64,000 bases of DNA from Merluccius polli (lineage: Eukaryota > Chordata > Actinopteri > Gadiformes > Merlucciidae). The stretch spans positions 70,001 to 134,000 of the forward strand of contig JAOPHQ010000602.1 in NCBI GenBank assembly GCA_030340625.1, read 5' to 3'. The position numbers and the translations under genes were made by a program. Below, in pieces: positions 1-11,719 of this stretch. Position 1 is the first letter of the stretch. Each line of letters starts with the position of its first letter. The notes beneath the pieces are model-generated. The model saw only the letters and a list, made by a program, of their open reading frames with translations. It was not told where the DNA came from and did no database searches.

Positions 1-229
1 CTTCCATTAACTACTCCACACATTCCCCTCTATCTCCCTCTAAGCCTAATCAGTTCCCTTCTCCTGCCGCAATCTGTGTTTTGTGGATACTACTAGGAGA
101 AGTTACTGCGTGATCTTATTAATGGATACATTTTGTTTGGTAAATGTCAGTTGTTTTTTTTCCCCTTGCCACCTTTTGTGGACATTATGATGATGCACCT
201 GGTCTTAGATTTCAGATTTCTTTGTTGTC

Positions 230-262
230 CCTTCGGTCCAAAAAAGCTTTTTGGACCGAAGG
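230..262. repeat. Perfect hairpin, 15-bp arms, 3-nt loop
   Basis: The left arm at 230-244 (CCTTCGGTCCAAAAA) is followed by AGC and then its exact reverse complement at 248-262. There are no transposon-like termini or target duplications around it. Confidence 0.8.
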
Positions 263-608
263 TCATCTTTTAGACAAGCACGGCTCACGCTGTAAAGACA
301 TTGAAACCAATGAAAGCAACAGCAACGTACAACAATTGACAAAAATACAAATAAAAGCGGAACGAGTCTGGGTGTGATGTGCAGTCGTACAAGGGAATTC
401 GTTGTTTTGTTGGAGATGTTGGAGGCAGTGGGAATAAAGGTGTGTTTATAGGTGTTCAGCTGTAGCTTAACAGGGGACGCGGTCGCTTTCTTTCCTCTGC
501 ACCAATATGAGGCAACGAGATGCACTATGATAAACATGTCATTTTCCCAACCATGATTCTCCCCGATTTGCCTTCATCCACCTAACAGAGAGTTGACACA
601 CATTTATA

Positions 609-628
609 GGGGGGGGGGGGGGGGGGGG
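609..628 (+). repeat. Poly-G tract
   Basis: An uninterrupted run of about 20 G. The length is likely to be unreliable in any assembly, and the tract could form a G-quadruplex. Confidence 0.85.
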
Positions 629-888
629 TTATTTTCCAGCCTGCATGGTTTGTTAGGCAATCCTGTGAGTTACATTTGGATCCAAAGAAAATGGCGCTTA
701 ATGAGAAAGTGACTCATCCGAACTTCAAAAGCATGCTACCTGCACATTCCTGCGCTGTGAAATCGGTAGCTGCAGGGCTGGCACACTTGAAAGTGTCTCA
801 ATGTGAAATTTGATGCTTTGTCAGATTTATTTAAACAGGAAAGGTGCAACTCCTCATATATATTTAAATAAATCTATCAATAGGCCTA

Positions 889-890
<2 letters not shown>

Positions 891-961
<71 letters not shown>

Positions 962-988
962 GGGGTGTGTGTGTGTATGTGTGTGTGT
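891..988 (+). repeat. (TG)n microsatellite
   Basis: About 35 uninterrupted TG units are followed by an interrupted tail. Short Val-Cys open frames across it are artefacts of the dinucleotide repeat. Confidence 0.95.
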
Positions 989-1253
989 TTTAATTTATCT
1001 CAGCAGCGTCACAAGTTGGGTGTATGAATAAATTAGTTCAACATTTTATAGGCCAACTCAATTTGTAAAAATGGTAAAAATGTATTTTTGTGTGTATTAT
1101 CTGGTTATTCTAGCACCACTGCAAGTGCTTTTCTGAGAAAATAGTGTAAACACAGCGATAGTGCAATCTAAGTAGTTGTATGTTCATGCAATTATGGAAA
1201 TAATTACTTTTCTTGTAGTTACAAATTGGTCAGAAATGATGTGTTTTAAATGT

Positions 1254-1274
1254 GGACAGCGCCCTCTGCTGTCC
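1254..1274. promoter_or_regulatory. Candidate CTCF-like site inside a 7-bp inverted repeat
   Basis: The core GCGCCCTCTGCTG resembles the vertebrate CTCF consensus (GCGCCCCCTGGTGG type). It sits between the exact arms GGACAGC and GCTGTCC. The call rests on motif similarity only; no occupancy can be inferred. Confidence 0.3.
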
Positions 1275-2511
1275 GATAGGCAGTATGATGAAAACACACG
1301 TCGGATGACAAATAGCGGTAGCCTACATAATAGATGGTAGCTATGAATAAAACAGGGAAACCTTTTGTGCCTTAATAATTGATCATTAACATTTAATATA
1401 TATGTATATTTCATAGTTAGGTCTATTACTTGAATAATCAATGTGTTTCTTGAGTTAAAAATGTGTTTCTGAGTAAGATCGTGTTCATTTGTGGTTAAAT
1501 TATGAAAGTAGTGAAATGGCTATTAACACATTCAACAAGCAAATTAAATGGTGCTAATCAACACCCATTTTTCTTTAATTTAATCAAATTGGTAGATTAG
1601 TAGATATCAGTGAAGGAGACAAAGACAAAGTGGGTTGGCCCTCAGGAGACGGAGGTTAGGGGAGGACAGATGGCCAAGCAGAGGGAGGTCATGGTAAACA
1701 AGGGGGACGCAACATACATTTTCTCCCTGTATGAATGGCACGGCTAGACGAGGGTCAATGGGTGGATGAGACCTGCTGCCACATGCTTAGGTGTGGTGAG
1801 ACAACAGCATTGTGTCAGCAGTGTACCGGTGTCTACCATGCCTAGAAGGTTAGAATGGTTAGCACACGAAATACATGGCAGGGGCCAGGGGCCAACGGCT
1901 GGTTTTAAATACACGTTATATTATTACTGTATGTACCTTCGTTTTGAACTCCATGTATTCTTTTAAAGGTATGTTCTAAAATAGGTTTTTGTACTTGTTC
2001 TTTTGTGTGTTGTCAATTAAATACATCATTACAATGGAACCACCGATAATTTGCCACTTTTAGAGGAAGGGAGAAGATACTAATTTTCTCCCACTAATTA
2101 CCTCATTTGCTGTGCTCATGATAACAGAGGATCTTCTCTGCTGCCTCACCTTAGTCATAGGTGGACACAGGTGCCTAATTGAATAGATATGTGATGACCC
2201 GAGGGCGATGATTAATGAGTGAATTAATAATTTAATTGGTAGATTGTATTAACTGCATTATCATTAATTTTTACAGTGAATTCATGCATGAAGCTTAAAA
2301 TGCGATACAATCAGATTTTGAGCAAGAATAACTGTGTTATGCCCACCGGCTGTTTATGAGAATATGAAGTGGGGGAGTTTAGATGACCCGAAATTATTTT
2401 CAATTTATCTTTGCAAATTACAGCCTACTATCCTTTGGTTATTTAGTGAGTGTTTGTGTCATTGAGTGTGAGCAACAGGTCAAGAGATGGGCAGGGGTCT
2501 CAGTGGGGTAA

Positions 2512-2651
<140 letters not shown>

Positions 2652-2759
2652 TGACGCAGACTGTGACGCACGCCTCACATGTCGCTGCACATGTCGAGAC
2701 AAACAATGTGTGTGTAGTTCTGACGGTACTTATTTTCCTCAAAACATGGGAGTGCATTG

Positions 2760-3060
2760 GAGGTCAGCAAGGGGAGGCCAGGGGCATGGAAGTGCAGTGA
2801 CTGTGGTGTTCGACTCCCAGGGACCCAAAGGTACTGGGTTTGATTCCCAGAGTCTGCAGCCTGAATGATAAGCAGCCTCGAAGTTTCAGCAAGTTTCTTG
2901 TCGGTGAACACGTGGGATCAGTGTTCGGTGCCCACTTGGGCTAACAGTCTTTAGCCGGCCGTTGGTGTTTGCTGGGGCGGTGTGCAAGCGCCTTAGACGC
3001 CTTAGACGCATCATCGTCTTCGTGGTAGAGAGTGAGGAATAGCATATTTGGAGAGGAACT
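2760..3060 (+). repeat. Possible tRNA-derived SINE or similar dispersed repeat
   Basis: The stretch contains GGGTTTGATTCCCAG, which resembles a tRNA B box, and after it a short tandem duplication, GCCTTAGAC, near 2990-3008. I do not recognise the family and the boundaries are approximate. Confidence 0.3.
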
Positions 3061-3466
3061 ACTTTCTATGGAAATCGGGAACTACCGGTTATGTCACGTC
3101 TAGGGACCATATATTGTAACCGATTGAACAGATCTTTCTTACAGCTGTGGACCTTACAAACAAGACCCCCCCCCTCCCAGACCCCATCCCCCTCCCAGAC
3201 CCCATCCCTTCATCTGACTGCTAGTTGCTAGCTTTAGACCAGCTTAAATATGAGCCGTGAATGTTGGTTTTACATTGTTTTCAGTTTATCCATATTTTGT
3301 CCATCATGATTATCGTGTGTTCATCTGTTGGATATATTTACAAATATGAAATTGCATTAAAATTCCCCACTTCGTTGTTTGTCCTGGAATCATTCCCGGC
3401 TCATGAATCCTTCTGAGTCTCAGCAACCCAAATTCATTTTTTGTCTATCCATATATTGAGGCCATA

Positions 3467-3502
3467 CATCCCGCTAATGTGTCTGGACACATTAGCGGGA
3501 TG
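3467..3502. repeat. Perfect hairpin, 17-bp arms, 2-nt loop
   Basis: CATCCCGCTAATGTGTC at 3467-3483 is followed by TG and its exact reverse complement at 3486-3502. The near-zero spacer and zero mismatches suggest a recent origin. Confidence 0.85.
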
Positions 3503-3944
3503 GACAGACACCATGTGTCAGTCCAATACAGAGGGCATTCGGGACATTTCAGTAATGTGATATTTGATATGTGGGGTGTGGGCTTGCTCACCTTGGTTTA
3601 ACCCATCTTCAATCTTCCTTTACCACTCCCGTGTTTTACTGACAGAAGAACATTAGTGAGTACATGTTTAATTGCCATGATTTAATGTTTGATATTTTTA
3701 ATGTTAATAAGTAAATACCTTAGGAACATTGTGGTACATTTGAGTAAAACTTTTGGTGTCCTCAGTAGTGGACAGAAGGATTTGTTGACATTGTTTCCCA
3801 CCTGCTTTTCAAAAGGAAACAGATCATGGCTAAGACAGACAGGTGTAAGACAGACAGGTGGGAGGGAGACAGACAGACGTTCATTTGCCATGGATGATTG
3901 AGGCAGGCCATGCTTCAAGATGCAGACGAGCAGGAAGCAATAAA

Positions 3945-4205
3945 AAGATGCAGGATGTTTTCCTGCGTATCACCAATAGGGCTTGTATATCAGAATGCAT
4001 CATGGGAGTTTGTTTGTTGGCGATACTCGATAACGCTGTGGCAGTTTCAAACACAACAATGTCTCCCCATGATGACAGATCATTTCATAACTAATTACTA
4101 AACAATGAGCAAAAATACATCACTACCAACAACTAATGTTACAATGTGCCTATGCTTCCAAAATGGCGGCGGCCTTTGTGATGTGAGTTGCGATGTATAA
4201 GGACA
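3945..4205 (+). repeat. Dispersed repeat copy A
   Basis: Several blocks match, in reverse orientation, the copy at about 12325-12560. Shared blocks include TGCATCATGGGA, TTGGCGATACTC, TTACTAAACAATGA and TTCCAAAATGG. It has no coding capacity and I do not recognise the family. Confidence 0.6.
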
Positions 4206-5560
4206 ACAGCTTGCTGCAGTAGGCCTTCCAGTCGTAGAATAGTCCTAAATGAATTCCAGAAAAATCTATACAATAAAAAAAAAACACAAAAAATGTTTTG
4301 AAGTTTTGTTTCATATTGTTACAAATTGAGCTCTCATGTGCATTAAATTGCTTTGGATTAAAGCGTAAAAAAACAACAAATTCAAACATATTTTCGTTGT
4401 TTAACCTCAGCAGAACTGTCTCTAGGTTCCTTAAAGTCTCCAACGCTCTGTACATACGACACATTACACACCCAAGTGGCCCCAAACACACTTGTCTTTT
4501 GCTTCATGGGACACACGGATCAAATTTGTTTTTTGAACAGTAAACATCAGCTTTTGAAATGCGATTCATGGCCACTTTCCCTCATGTTTCCTACACCCGA
4601 TACGGCCGCAACATGAACTGTCAAGATCAGAATTCATGCGTTTCTGCGCCGCCGGCTCAACTCTCTCTCACCCACACATCTCACACAGGCCAGCAAAAGC
4701 TGCTAATGAGGCTAAAGCTATTTATTCTGCTCTTTTTTTCCTTCTTGCCCTCAACCACAGCAGTTGACAAACACTTGTCTCACCTTCCCTTCAGATAACC
4801 CCAGAGATGCACACTTGTTTCACTTTCTCACTCGTGTTATTGTTGTTGTTATTGTGACTGTATCCATGCAGGGGATTTCTCAGAGGATATCTTGTCACAC
4901 TTATGTCAGGCCGGTGATCAACATAAATGTGAAAAGTGGAGGCAAAAGGCCTGGATCCCAGGTCGAAGCCAAACCGCTGAATGCAGCGTTACAGGCTTGT
5001 ATTGTGAACTATTGCTGTAGTCTTTTCATGGCAGAAAGAAAAGAAAATGTAATAATTGAATCAATTCATAAATTCAAAGTCAAGGTTATGAAGGGCCCAC
5101 CAAAGTTTGAATGGGAAAAAATATGACGAGAAAGTACTGCAGGAAAACAGTTGGGTTCAGCAGCTACTAAAGTGAGGTCAGTCTCTAAAGAGATAATACT
5201 GCCTAATCATATTACAAATTCGGCAAATAAAGAAATGCTGACCTATAGATTAACAAGTAATTTACTGTACTTGAAATATGTATATGGGGATAAGATAATG
5301 CCTTTTAGTTCTATATTTGCATTTATAGTTTTCCCTTTTTTGCAAGCTGGAGCTGAATATGCAACACTTAACATATACATATTAAGTTGCATTACATGTA
5401 TCATTACATATCGGTTTTTGGTTTCTAGAGAGGCAAATACAAACCGATTACATCAAATACGATATAAGACGTTGAGAGAGGTCCTTCTACTTTACATTTC
5501 TTGATTTTCTCTACCTTTCCTCTGACATCCTCCCTCCCCCTCTCTCTCATGCTCTCTCTC

Positions 5561-5806
<246 letters not shown>

Positions 5807-5989
5807 CATTTATATTTACATTTATATTTATTTATGTATACTATGTTTATACTATGTTGTTTTTATTATTGATTATTATAGATCATTTGTATATTTGTTT
5901 TTCTGTAGTTTGTATTTTTTGTTTTCTGTTTTATTCTTTGTAAAGCACTTTGTAAACCTATACAAGTGCTACATAAAAAAGTTATATAT

Positions 5990-5997
<8 letters not shown>

Positions 5998-6049
<52 letters not shown>

Positions 6050-6050
6050 T
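5998..6050 (+). repeat. (TA)n microsatellite
   Basis: About 26 TA units, followed within 30 bp by the imperfect hairpin at 6079-6142. The sequence just before it (AAAGCACTTTGTAAACCT) resembles 3' tails of teleost Rex/L2-type LINEs. Confidence 0.9.
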
Positions 6051-6078
6051 ATAATATACATATAAATATATATGTATA

Positions 6079-6142
6079 TATCCCACAAAGAGGCAAAAGA
6101 GAATATATACATATATATTCTCTGTTGCCTCTTTGTGGGATA
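6079..6142. repeat. Imperfect hairpin, about 30-bp arms
   Basis: TATCCCACAAAGAGGCA at the left pairs with TGCCTCTTTGTGGGATA at the right. The inner AGAGAATATATA/TATATTCTCT segment also pairs, with a mismatch between the two blocks. Confidence 0.75.
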
Positions 6143-6889
6143 GTAGAAATGGAGATGTTTTCCATATGAATAGATGTAGGGGGGAAAGGTGAAGCAGTGT
6201 GACCTATGACCCCGCCAGGACAACCCCCCTCCTATTCTTCCATGGGAAGAAAAGCCCCTCGGCCTCTTCATGGGAGGAGTCACATGTTTACAAGTTGGTA
6301 ACAATTACCTCTATTTCACTTGTTATTTCAACGTTTGGTATACTGTTCACAACAAACAGACTTTAAATGAAAAGTCACACACATGTACGCTCTCGGGAAA
6401 CTGATCATGTAAGTTCGTCGGCGGACCAAAACGACAGATGTTTCTTGTTTTTGAAGTCAAATCGACATTAACTGGTGCCCGCCAAAAAAACCACATTGTT
6501 TTGACCAATTTCAATGCAGGCCTCCTGTTTCCAATAGCCCTTTGTTGCGATACATTTTTTGACGTTGAAGTTTCGTTCCTTCATATTGCTTAAACTAAAC
6601 TAAACACAGTTACTACATTGCTGCATATTTCACTACAGCTCAAAACGACCACATTGATTCAAATAACACACAAACGACGCTCTCGTAAAATACGCAACGT
6701 AAAACTCCTGGATGGCACTGACTTTGATTTAATGCACATTAACTTGTGTAAATGTGGGCATGTCTCTCTTTTTTTTTAATGTTTTTTTTTTTTTTTTTTT
6801 CCTACAACTCAACTCCCCGTTGAAGAAGTGCGTCTCTATAATGGACGTCCAGGACGCATACTATCTAAATAAAACAACCCGTCCCCCAC

Positions 6890-8560
6890 ACACACACACA
6901 CACTACAACTTGTTGTGAGCAGCAGCAGCAGCAGCAGCAGCACGCCTAAAGACAGATCGGAAGTAGTAGTTTTATGCAAATGAAGGAGTTGGGGTTTAGC
7001 TGCGCGCTCCCAGGGAGCCGCCCTTCATTCACCACATGGTCACGTCCAGGCCGCACATCTTTACTACGATTCACAAACTCCTCGCACATCCACAAATACT
7101 ATCACATGCGTTTTAAGAGCGAGAGAGCGGGGGTCTGGAGGATTACATGCTACACACACACGTTGCGTACATTTTTTTTCTCCCTCTCTCTCTCTCCCCC
7201 CTTTCGCGTGGCTCCTCGACGGCGGCGGCGGCGTGGCGGACAGATGGGCCGAAACAGTGAGTACTAAAACGCGGTAAGTCTGGACAAGTGAGTGGAAGAT
7301 GGTGGATATTTTTTTTTTTTTTTTTAGAGAGAGAAACAGACCGAGAGAGACTGGCGTGTTATTGAAAAGAAACCTGTTGTTGGGTATTTTTTTTAATTTT
7401 TAATTTTATTAATTTTTTTGGTACTACTATTACCGAAATGCAGTTGGCTGGGGCGGAAAAGTGGACCTCGCGGTTGCGCCACGGTTGAAACGCGTGCGGG
7501 TTCCGCCGTGTTTCACGCTCCCCACCGAACCGAGCGAACCGAACCGGGCGAGTTTCTCTCCCCCCTTATGTGCAAAAAAAAACAAGGTAGTGCGAGGAGG
7601 CGCATGGCCACCCTGCTCCTCCATACTGTGGCAGAATGAGGGAGATTTGAAAAAGCGTGTGTCGCCGCCGCCGCCGCTGTTGCTGCTGCTGTTGCTACAC
7701 CGTAAACCCCAGCAGCTTCACGCGGGGACTTACTTACTTTAGGTGGTGGTGGGTGGGGGTTAAGACACAAAAAAAATACGATTAAGTTGCCCTACGGAGC
7801 CATAAGTTGCCCCACGGGCCGCCATGGCCAGAAGTGCCTCTAGAACAAAGCGGCAGCACATGGGTTTTCAGCGAGCAAGGCCGCGCGCGCCTTCCGTCAC
7901 CCGCAGGCTGTTAGCCAGCGCGTGCTAATAATGCTACCTCGCGTGCATATGGCGGTGTGTGTGTGTGTGGGGGGGTCTGGTCTCTCCTCGAGGTCCGCTT
8001 TCTTTTTTTTCTTTTTTTTTTAAATCTCGCGGAATCTCGGGGCGTCCGCGGCGGCGGCGTCCGCAGCGGCGCGAGCCTACGTGGTGTTAAAAGAACCCGC
8101 TCATTTCGGTCCACATTCAGTGTGGGTGTCCCTCACCCCCCCCCCCCCCCCCCGCAATGGTGGCGCGAGCGTCGAGCCACCAGCGGATAGCGAAGCGAGT
8201 TTCCCCTCGCTAAACATTAAGAGTATATGTGTGTGGTGGGGTTGTTATGGGGGGGTGGGGGGGACTCCTCCACCCAACAGTTGTAACCCGCCTCCGCCTT
8301 TATGAACTTAGAACACGTTTTTCGTGTGGGTCCCGGGCGGTTGTTAGCCGCGGCGGCTAGCTAGGCTAGCAGCACGCTGTGGTGTTGCAGTGTTTTCATG
8401 TGCGGGTCGTCAACTTACTAGTTGATACTGTTCGCCCGCCAATGGGGGGCTTTCCGCCGTCTCTCCCTACGATAAACATCACAAAGTCTACGTTTTAGTG
8501 TTTCCACACCCCCCTCCCCCATACACACACGCATAGATACACACCACTGCATTGGTTATT
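6890..8560 (+). promoter_or_regulatory. CpG-rich presumed promoter region of the miR-17~92 host gene
   Basis: From about 6.9 to 8.5 kb the sequence is far richer in G+C and CpG than its flanks, with GGC/GCC clusters near 7215-7235, 7660-7680 and 8040-8070. It also contains an octamer ATGCAAAT (6974-6981), a CAG run near 6918-6942 and a CCAAT box near 8439. This matches the known arrangement in mammals, where MIR17HG starts in a CpG island upstream of the miRNAs. No TATA box is obvious and the exact start site cannot be read from sequence. Confidence 0.55.
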
Positions 8561-8775
8561 TATTAAAAATGTAAAGGCGAAAAAAAATGCGGACTCCATG
8601 GCGCCATGTTGGTGTGTGTGTGTGTGTGTGTGGGGGAGGGGTGGCTGCTGCTGGTTCGCGAGCGGATCCCTGTGTGTTGTTTACTGCTACTTTATCCCGA
8701 CCTACTGAGCCGATCGGGGGGCCAAATATAGTATATAGTGAATATAATATAACCACGAACACGTTTTTTTTTTAA

Positions 8776-8838
8776 CACGTGTGTTTGTGTGCACGCGCGC
8801 GTGTGTTTATATATACACAACCCTCCACATGTGGAGGG
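8776..8838. promoter_or_regulatory. Two E-boxes, one centred in an 18-bp palindrome
   Basis: CACGTG lies at 8776-8781. CATGTG lies at the centre of the perfect palindrome CCCTCCACATGTGGAGGG (8821-8838). The mammalian cluster is activated by c-Myc through host-gene E-boxes, so these are plausible equivalents about 270-330 nt before miR-17. Binding is an inference. Confidence 0.4.
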
Positions 8839-8974
8839 AGCGACCATCCCGTCCCATCCCGCCAATGTTTCAAGTTGGTGCGGATGGGGATGCAGCGTTG
8901 GGTGGGTGGGGGAAATGATGCCATCTATGTGGACTAAAGTTGTTTTTGTTTATTTTCTTGTCTTCTCTCTCCCC

Positions 8975-8996
8975 CCCCCCCCCCCTCACCCCTCAG
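8975..8996 (+). promoter_or_regulatory. Candidate 3' splice site of the host transcript
   Basis: A CTCTCT plus poly-C tract ends in CTCACCCCTCAG followed by GTTTCC. This is a textbook acceptor context immediately 5' of the miRNA block. It would put all six hairpins in the downstream exon or beyond it. Confidence 0.4.
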
Positions 8997-9094
8997 GTTT
9001 CCCCTGTGCAAAGACAAGTGCCCCCTTGAAACCCAACGCCGTGTGGAGACGAGAGCCATCATGCTGTATCCCCAATCACCTCCTGAATTGTTGA

Positions 9095-9177
9095 GTCACG
9101 GCAGTGTCAAAGTGCTTACAGTGCAGGTAGTCTTACAATATCTACTGCAGTGAAGGCACTTTCAGCACTGTTCTGAC
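9095..9177 (+). ncRNA. mir17: pre-miR-17
   Basis: The 5p arm at 9108-9130 reads as vertebrate miR-17-5p with seed AAAGTGC (9109-9115). The 3p arm at 9144-9165 begins ACTGCAGTGAAGGCACTT, matching the miR-17-3p family with a change near its 3' end. The arms fold into a hairpin whose lower stem pairs GCAGTG with CACTGT-type sequence. It is the first member of the polycistron; the next hairpin follows about 50 nt later. miR-17 family RNAs repress cell-cycle inhibitors and TGF-beta/PTEN-type targets in other vertebrates. Confidence 0.97.
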
Positions 9178-9223
9178 ACTGGTGAATTTCCCGACGGCCC
9201 CCCTGATGAGCAGGTGCTTGCAA

Positions 9224-9313
9224 CCGGTGCTTATGCTAAGGTGCATCTAGTGCAGATAGTGAAGTAGACTAGCGCCTACTGCCCTAAGTGCTCCTTCTGG
9301 CATAAGGAGCCGG
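9224..9313 (+). ncRNA. mir18a: pre-miR-18a
   Basis: The 5p mature sequence at 9237-9259 has seed AAGGTGC and ends GTGCAGATAG, which distinguishes 18a from 18b and 18c. The 3p arm at 9278-9300 starts ACTGCCCTAAGTGCTCC as in known miR-18a-3p. The basal stem is perfectly paired (GCTTATGC with GCATAAG). It is the second member of the cluster. Confidence 0.97.
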
Positions 9314-9349
9314 GACTCTCATCCACACTTCCACTCCTGCCACGGTGCA

Positions 9350-9432
9350 AAGCGGTTCACTGCTAGTTTTGCGTAGTTGCGCTGCAAGAAAATTGAGTTG
9401 TGCAAATCTATGCAAAACTGACAGTGTATTGC
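9350..9432 (+). ncRNA. mir19a: pre-miR-19a
   Basis: The mature 3p strand at 9399-9421 carries the miR-19 seed GTGCAAA and the 19a-specific ATCTATGC segment (19b has ATCCATGC). The 5p arm at 9365-9386 begins AGTTTTGCGTAGTTGC, one base different from the human 5p start. miR-19 is the main oncogenic PTEN-targeting component of the mammalian cluster. Confidence 0.97.
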
Positions 9433-9547
9433 GTCGCTGCGAAAAGTCCCACTGATCACGATGATTACGCTAATAATGTTCACGACTAATAGGATGACGG
9501 ACCACAGCCTGTTGCTGCAGTGCTCGGTGGATGCACACGTGGGTTTC

Positions 9548-9622
9548 AGCGGTATTAAAGTGCTTATAGTGCAGGTAGTTTTATGCATTTCTACTGCAGT
9601 GTGAGCACTTAAAGTACTTCTA
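9548..9622 (+). ncRNA. mir20a: pre-miR-20a
   Basis: The 5p strand at 9556-9578 has seed AAAGTGC and the 20a-specific TTATAGTGCAGG. The 3p arm at 9593-9614 starts ACTGCAGTGTGAGCACTT, which departs from the human 3p in its middle. It shares its seed family with miR-17. A spacer of about 115 nt without hairpin candidates precedes it. Confidence 0.97.
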
Positions 9623-9682
9623 GAGGCGTACATCGTCTCGGCCGTCATCTTGTGAAGCTGTGGACACCACGCTGTGGACATG

Positions 9683-9766
9683 GGCCTCTGGTTAGTTTTG
9701 CTGGTTTGCTTTCAGCTTTTGAACACTCACGCTGTGCAAATCCATGCAAAACTGACCATGGAACCG
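9683..9766 (+). ncRNA. mir19b: pre-miR-19b
   Basis: The mature 3p at 9733-9755 contains GTGCAAATCCATGC, diagnostic of miR-19b. The 5p arm at 9694-9716 starts AGTTTTGCTGGTTTGC. It is the fifth member of the cluster, with the same seed as miR-19a. Confidence 0.97.
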
Positions 9767-9789
9767 ATAAAAGTCTCGTCGAAGCCATC

Positions 9790-9872
9790 CCTTTTCTGTG
9801 CAGGTTGGGAGAGGTGACAATGCTCTGTGTTGGTATGGTATTGCACTTGTCCCGGCCTGTTGAGGACATGGG
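9790..9872 (+). ncRNA. mir92a: pre-miR-92a
   Basis: The mature 3p at 9839-9860 starts TATTGCACTTGTCCCGGC (seed ATTGCAC), as in vertebrate miR-92a. The 5p arm at 9802-9824 begins AGGTTGGGAGAGGTGAC. It is the last member of the cluster. No miR-363-like hairpin follows, which together with the presence of miR-19a identifies the 17~92 rather than the 106a~363 paralogue. Confidence 0.97.
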
Positions 9873-10013
9873 GGAACGTTGCTGCTGCCATTCGCCATTC
9901 ACCACCTAGATGCCGATGGTTGGTGAGCTGCCGTCATCAATTCATGTTGTCCGCCATTATTATCATCGGCTGTGAACGGTCAAGCGTAAGGTTTGCATTT
10001 TGATGTTTGGTTT

Positions 10014-10101
10014 AATAAATCGTTAATTGGGAAGTGATATTAATGGTGTATTGCGTGTAATGAAGTTGTCACAGCTGTAAAAGTACAATTGTTTAAATAA
10101 A
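10014..10101 (+). terminator. Candidate polyadenylation signals for the miRNA host
   Basis: AATAAA hexamers occur at 10014-10019 and 10096-10101. The second is followed within 30-60 nt by T/GT-rich sequence, a normal cleavage context. Use by the host transcript is inferred. Confidence 0.35.
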
Positions 10102-10904
10102 ATGTGATAAATGCACTCAACTTGTTTTGTCTTATGTTGGATGCGTGTATGAATGTTTGGACCACTTTGTTGCCATGTTTAAGTATAGCACTGACCTATG
10201 TGCACTTTTGTGCATTTTTTTTTTAATACCAACTCTTTGTATTGTTATATCTAGTTTCCTTTTTGTTTTTTAAATGTGTTAATTGAAGCACAATTATTGG
10301 TTGTATGACTTCCTGGGAAGTGTCTGCTAAATGTTAACAGGCCATGTATTTGTCAATAGAAAAATACATAAACTGGAACATATACAACTGAAATCATAAG
10401 CATGGCACACTGTCTCTAAACTGGGGAGTGCAGCACTACGAGCTGCAAGGTAATTAGTTTATAAAATGTGCTGGAGATGATGCATCTGAACAAGTTCTAC
10501 ATTCAACATAATGGCTAAAAACAGTGCACAGTTGAATTTTTTTTAATTGCGACTTCTGACGAGAGGCTATTTCCATCCACTATAAGCAGCACACAGGCCA
10601 ATGCTATTGTTGGCTGTGTTAATGTTTCTAATTTCTACCAGTGCTGGTGTTGCTGCATTTGGCTGGACTAGTGAAGCTTTACCGAACAAAGTAGTTGTCA
10701 ATTCTGGATTTTTTTTTTTGTTTTAAGGATATTCTGATTGCAAAATGTAGGTGTAAGTAGGCCTATACAATCAATTATAATTAGGCATATTACTGTAAAA
10801 TAAAAAATTTTCACAACTGCACATTTTTCCCAATTATTACCCATCAGGCCTACATTATCCTACCACAGAAGTGTGGTGTGGAAAATAAATCTGTGAATAC
10901 GGCT

Positions 10905-10925
10905 TATTTCCAGCAGGGGGAAGTG
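10905..10925. promoter_or_regulatory. Weak CTCF-like motif
   Basis: TTTCCAGCAGGGGGAAGTG resembles the CCAGCAGGGGGCGC form of the CTCF consensus but lacks the final GC-rich part. Motif evidence only. Confidence 0.2.
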
Positions 10926-11719
10926 AATACACAGCAAAAAAAAAGATTCCTCCCCACTGGCCAGCGTTAGGAAAGACATGGCCTTCAAATTGGCTCTTTG
11001 AAAGGCATCTTTCACCCTCTAGAGGCAGAGCGGAGGCTGTGTGTGTGATGCCCTAGGCTATAGCCTTCACTCAATAATTAAAAGAATGACTTATGAGACG
11101 CTGTGTTGCTATGACGATGGTGTTATCCTTTTCAGTCATTTTCTCAAGTGCAATCTTTAGAGCCGCGTGTGAACAAGTTGAGCGGTTCCCATCTCTGTAC
11201 ACACACACACGCCATTTTGCCATTCCCCCCCCCTTTAATCGAATGGTTAGAGAACCATTCACACAGGGGTTCACCTCATTATTCTACCTCCCCCCCCCCC
11301 CTCCCTATTTTTTTTTTGCACTTGACAGAGAAGATAAATGGGAAGCATCCAGAGAGCCAGAGGACGTGAACTCAGAGATGTGCATTTGTGCCTGTCATCG
11401 CGGCCTGATTGCTCCAGCAACCTCTATTTACTTTGAAGTCCAATGCCTGTGTGAGAAATAAAGGCTGCATGATTGGGGGCTGCCAGATAGGCCCACACAA
11501 TAAATGTTAACGTAGCCCGCGTGTCGTGAACAACTCGAGGTGAGCCTGAAATATGTGCGCGGCCCTCACTTTGATCAAATATGGCGGTACCAAAAGAAAA
11601 AATAGCATGGGAAAAGTAATGGAGGCGTCGCGATTATCTTTAATTACTGAATAGTTTTGGGTTAATCGAAATGTCAGGCATTAGAGTTTCTGCAAGTCAC
11701 ACTGACTTATAAAAGGCCA

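Larger units (their letters stand above)
7200..10125 (+). ncRNA. Proposed pri-miR-17~92 host transcript (MIR17HG-like)
   Basis: The six clustered miRNA hairpins must derive from one primary transcript, as in all vertebrates studied. The boundaries here are inferred. A possible 5' splice site, GCG|GTAAGT, lies at 7274. A strong 3' splice site with a long pyrimidine tract ending CCCCTCAG lies at 8996, about 110 nt before miR-17. Downstream, AATAAA occurs at 10014 and 10096, the latter followed by GT-rich sequence, so transcription could end soon after 10.1 kb. No conserved open reading frame is visible, as expected for this non-coding host. The alternative is that the real start or the exon structure differs; only the miRNA segment is certain. 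Confidence 0.45.

Noticed and set aside
5969..6304. Frames of Tyr-Ile repeats across TA runs
   Set aside because: They are microsatellite translations (same for 27212-27729).
9095..9872. Assignment of the miRNA cluster as miR-106a~363
   Set aside because: It includes miR-18a and miR-19a and lacks a miR-363 hairpin after miR-92a, so it is 17~92-type.
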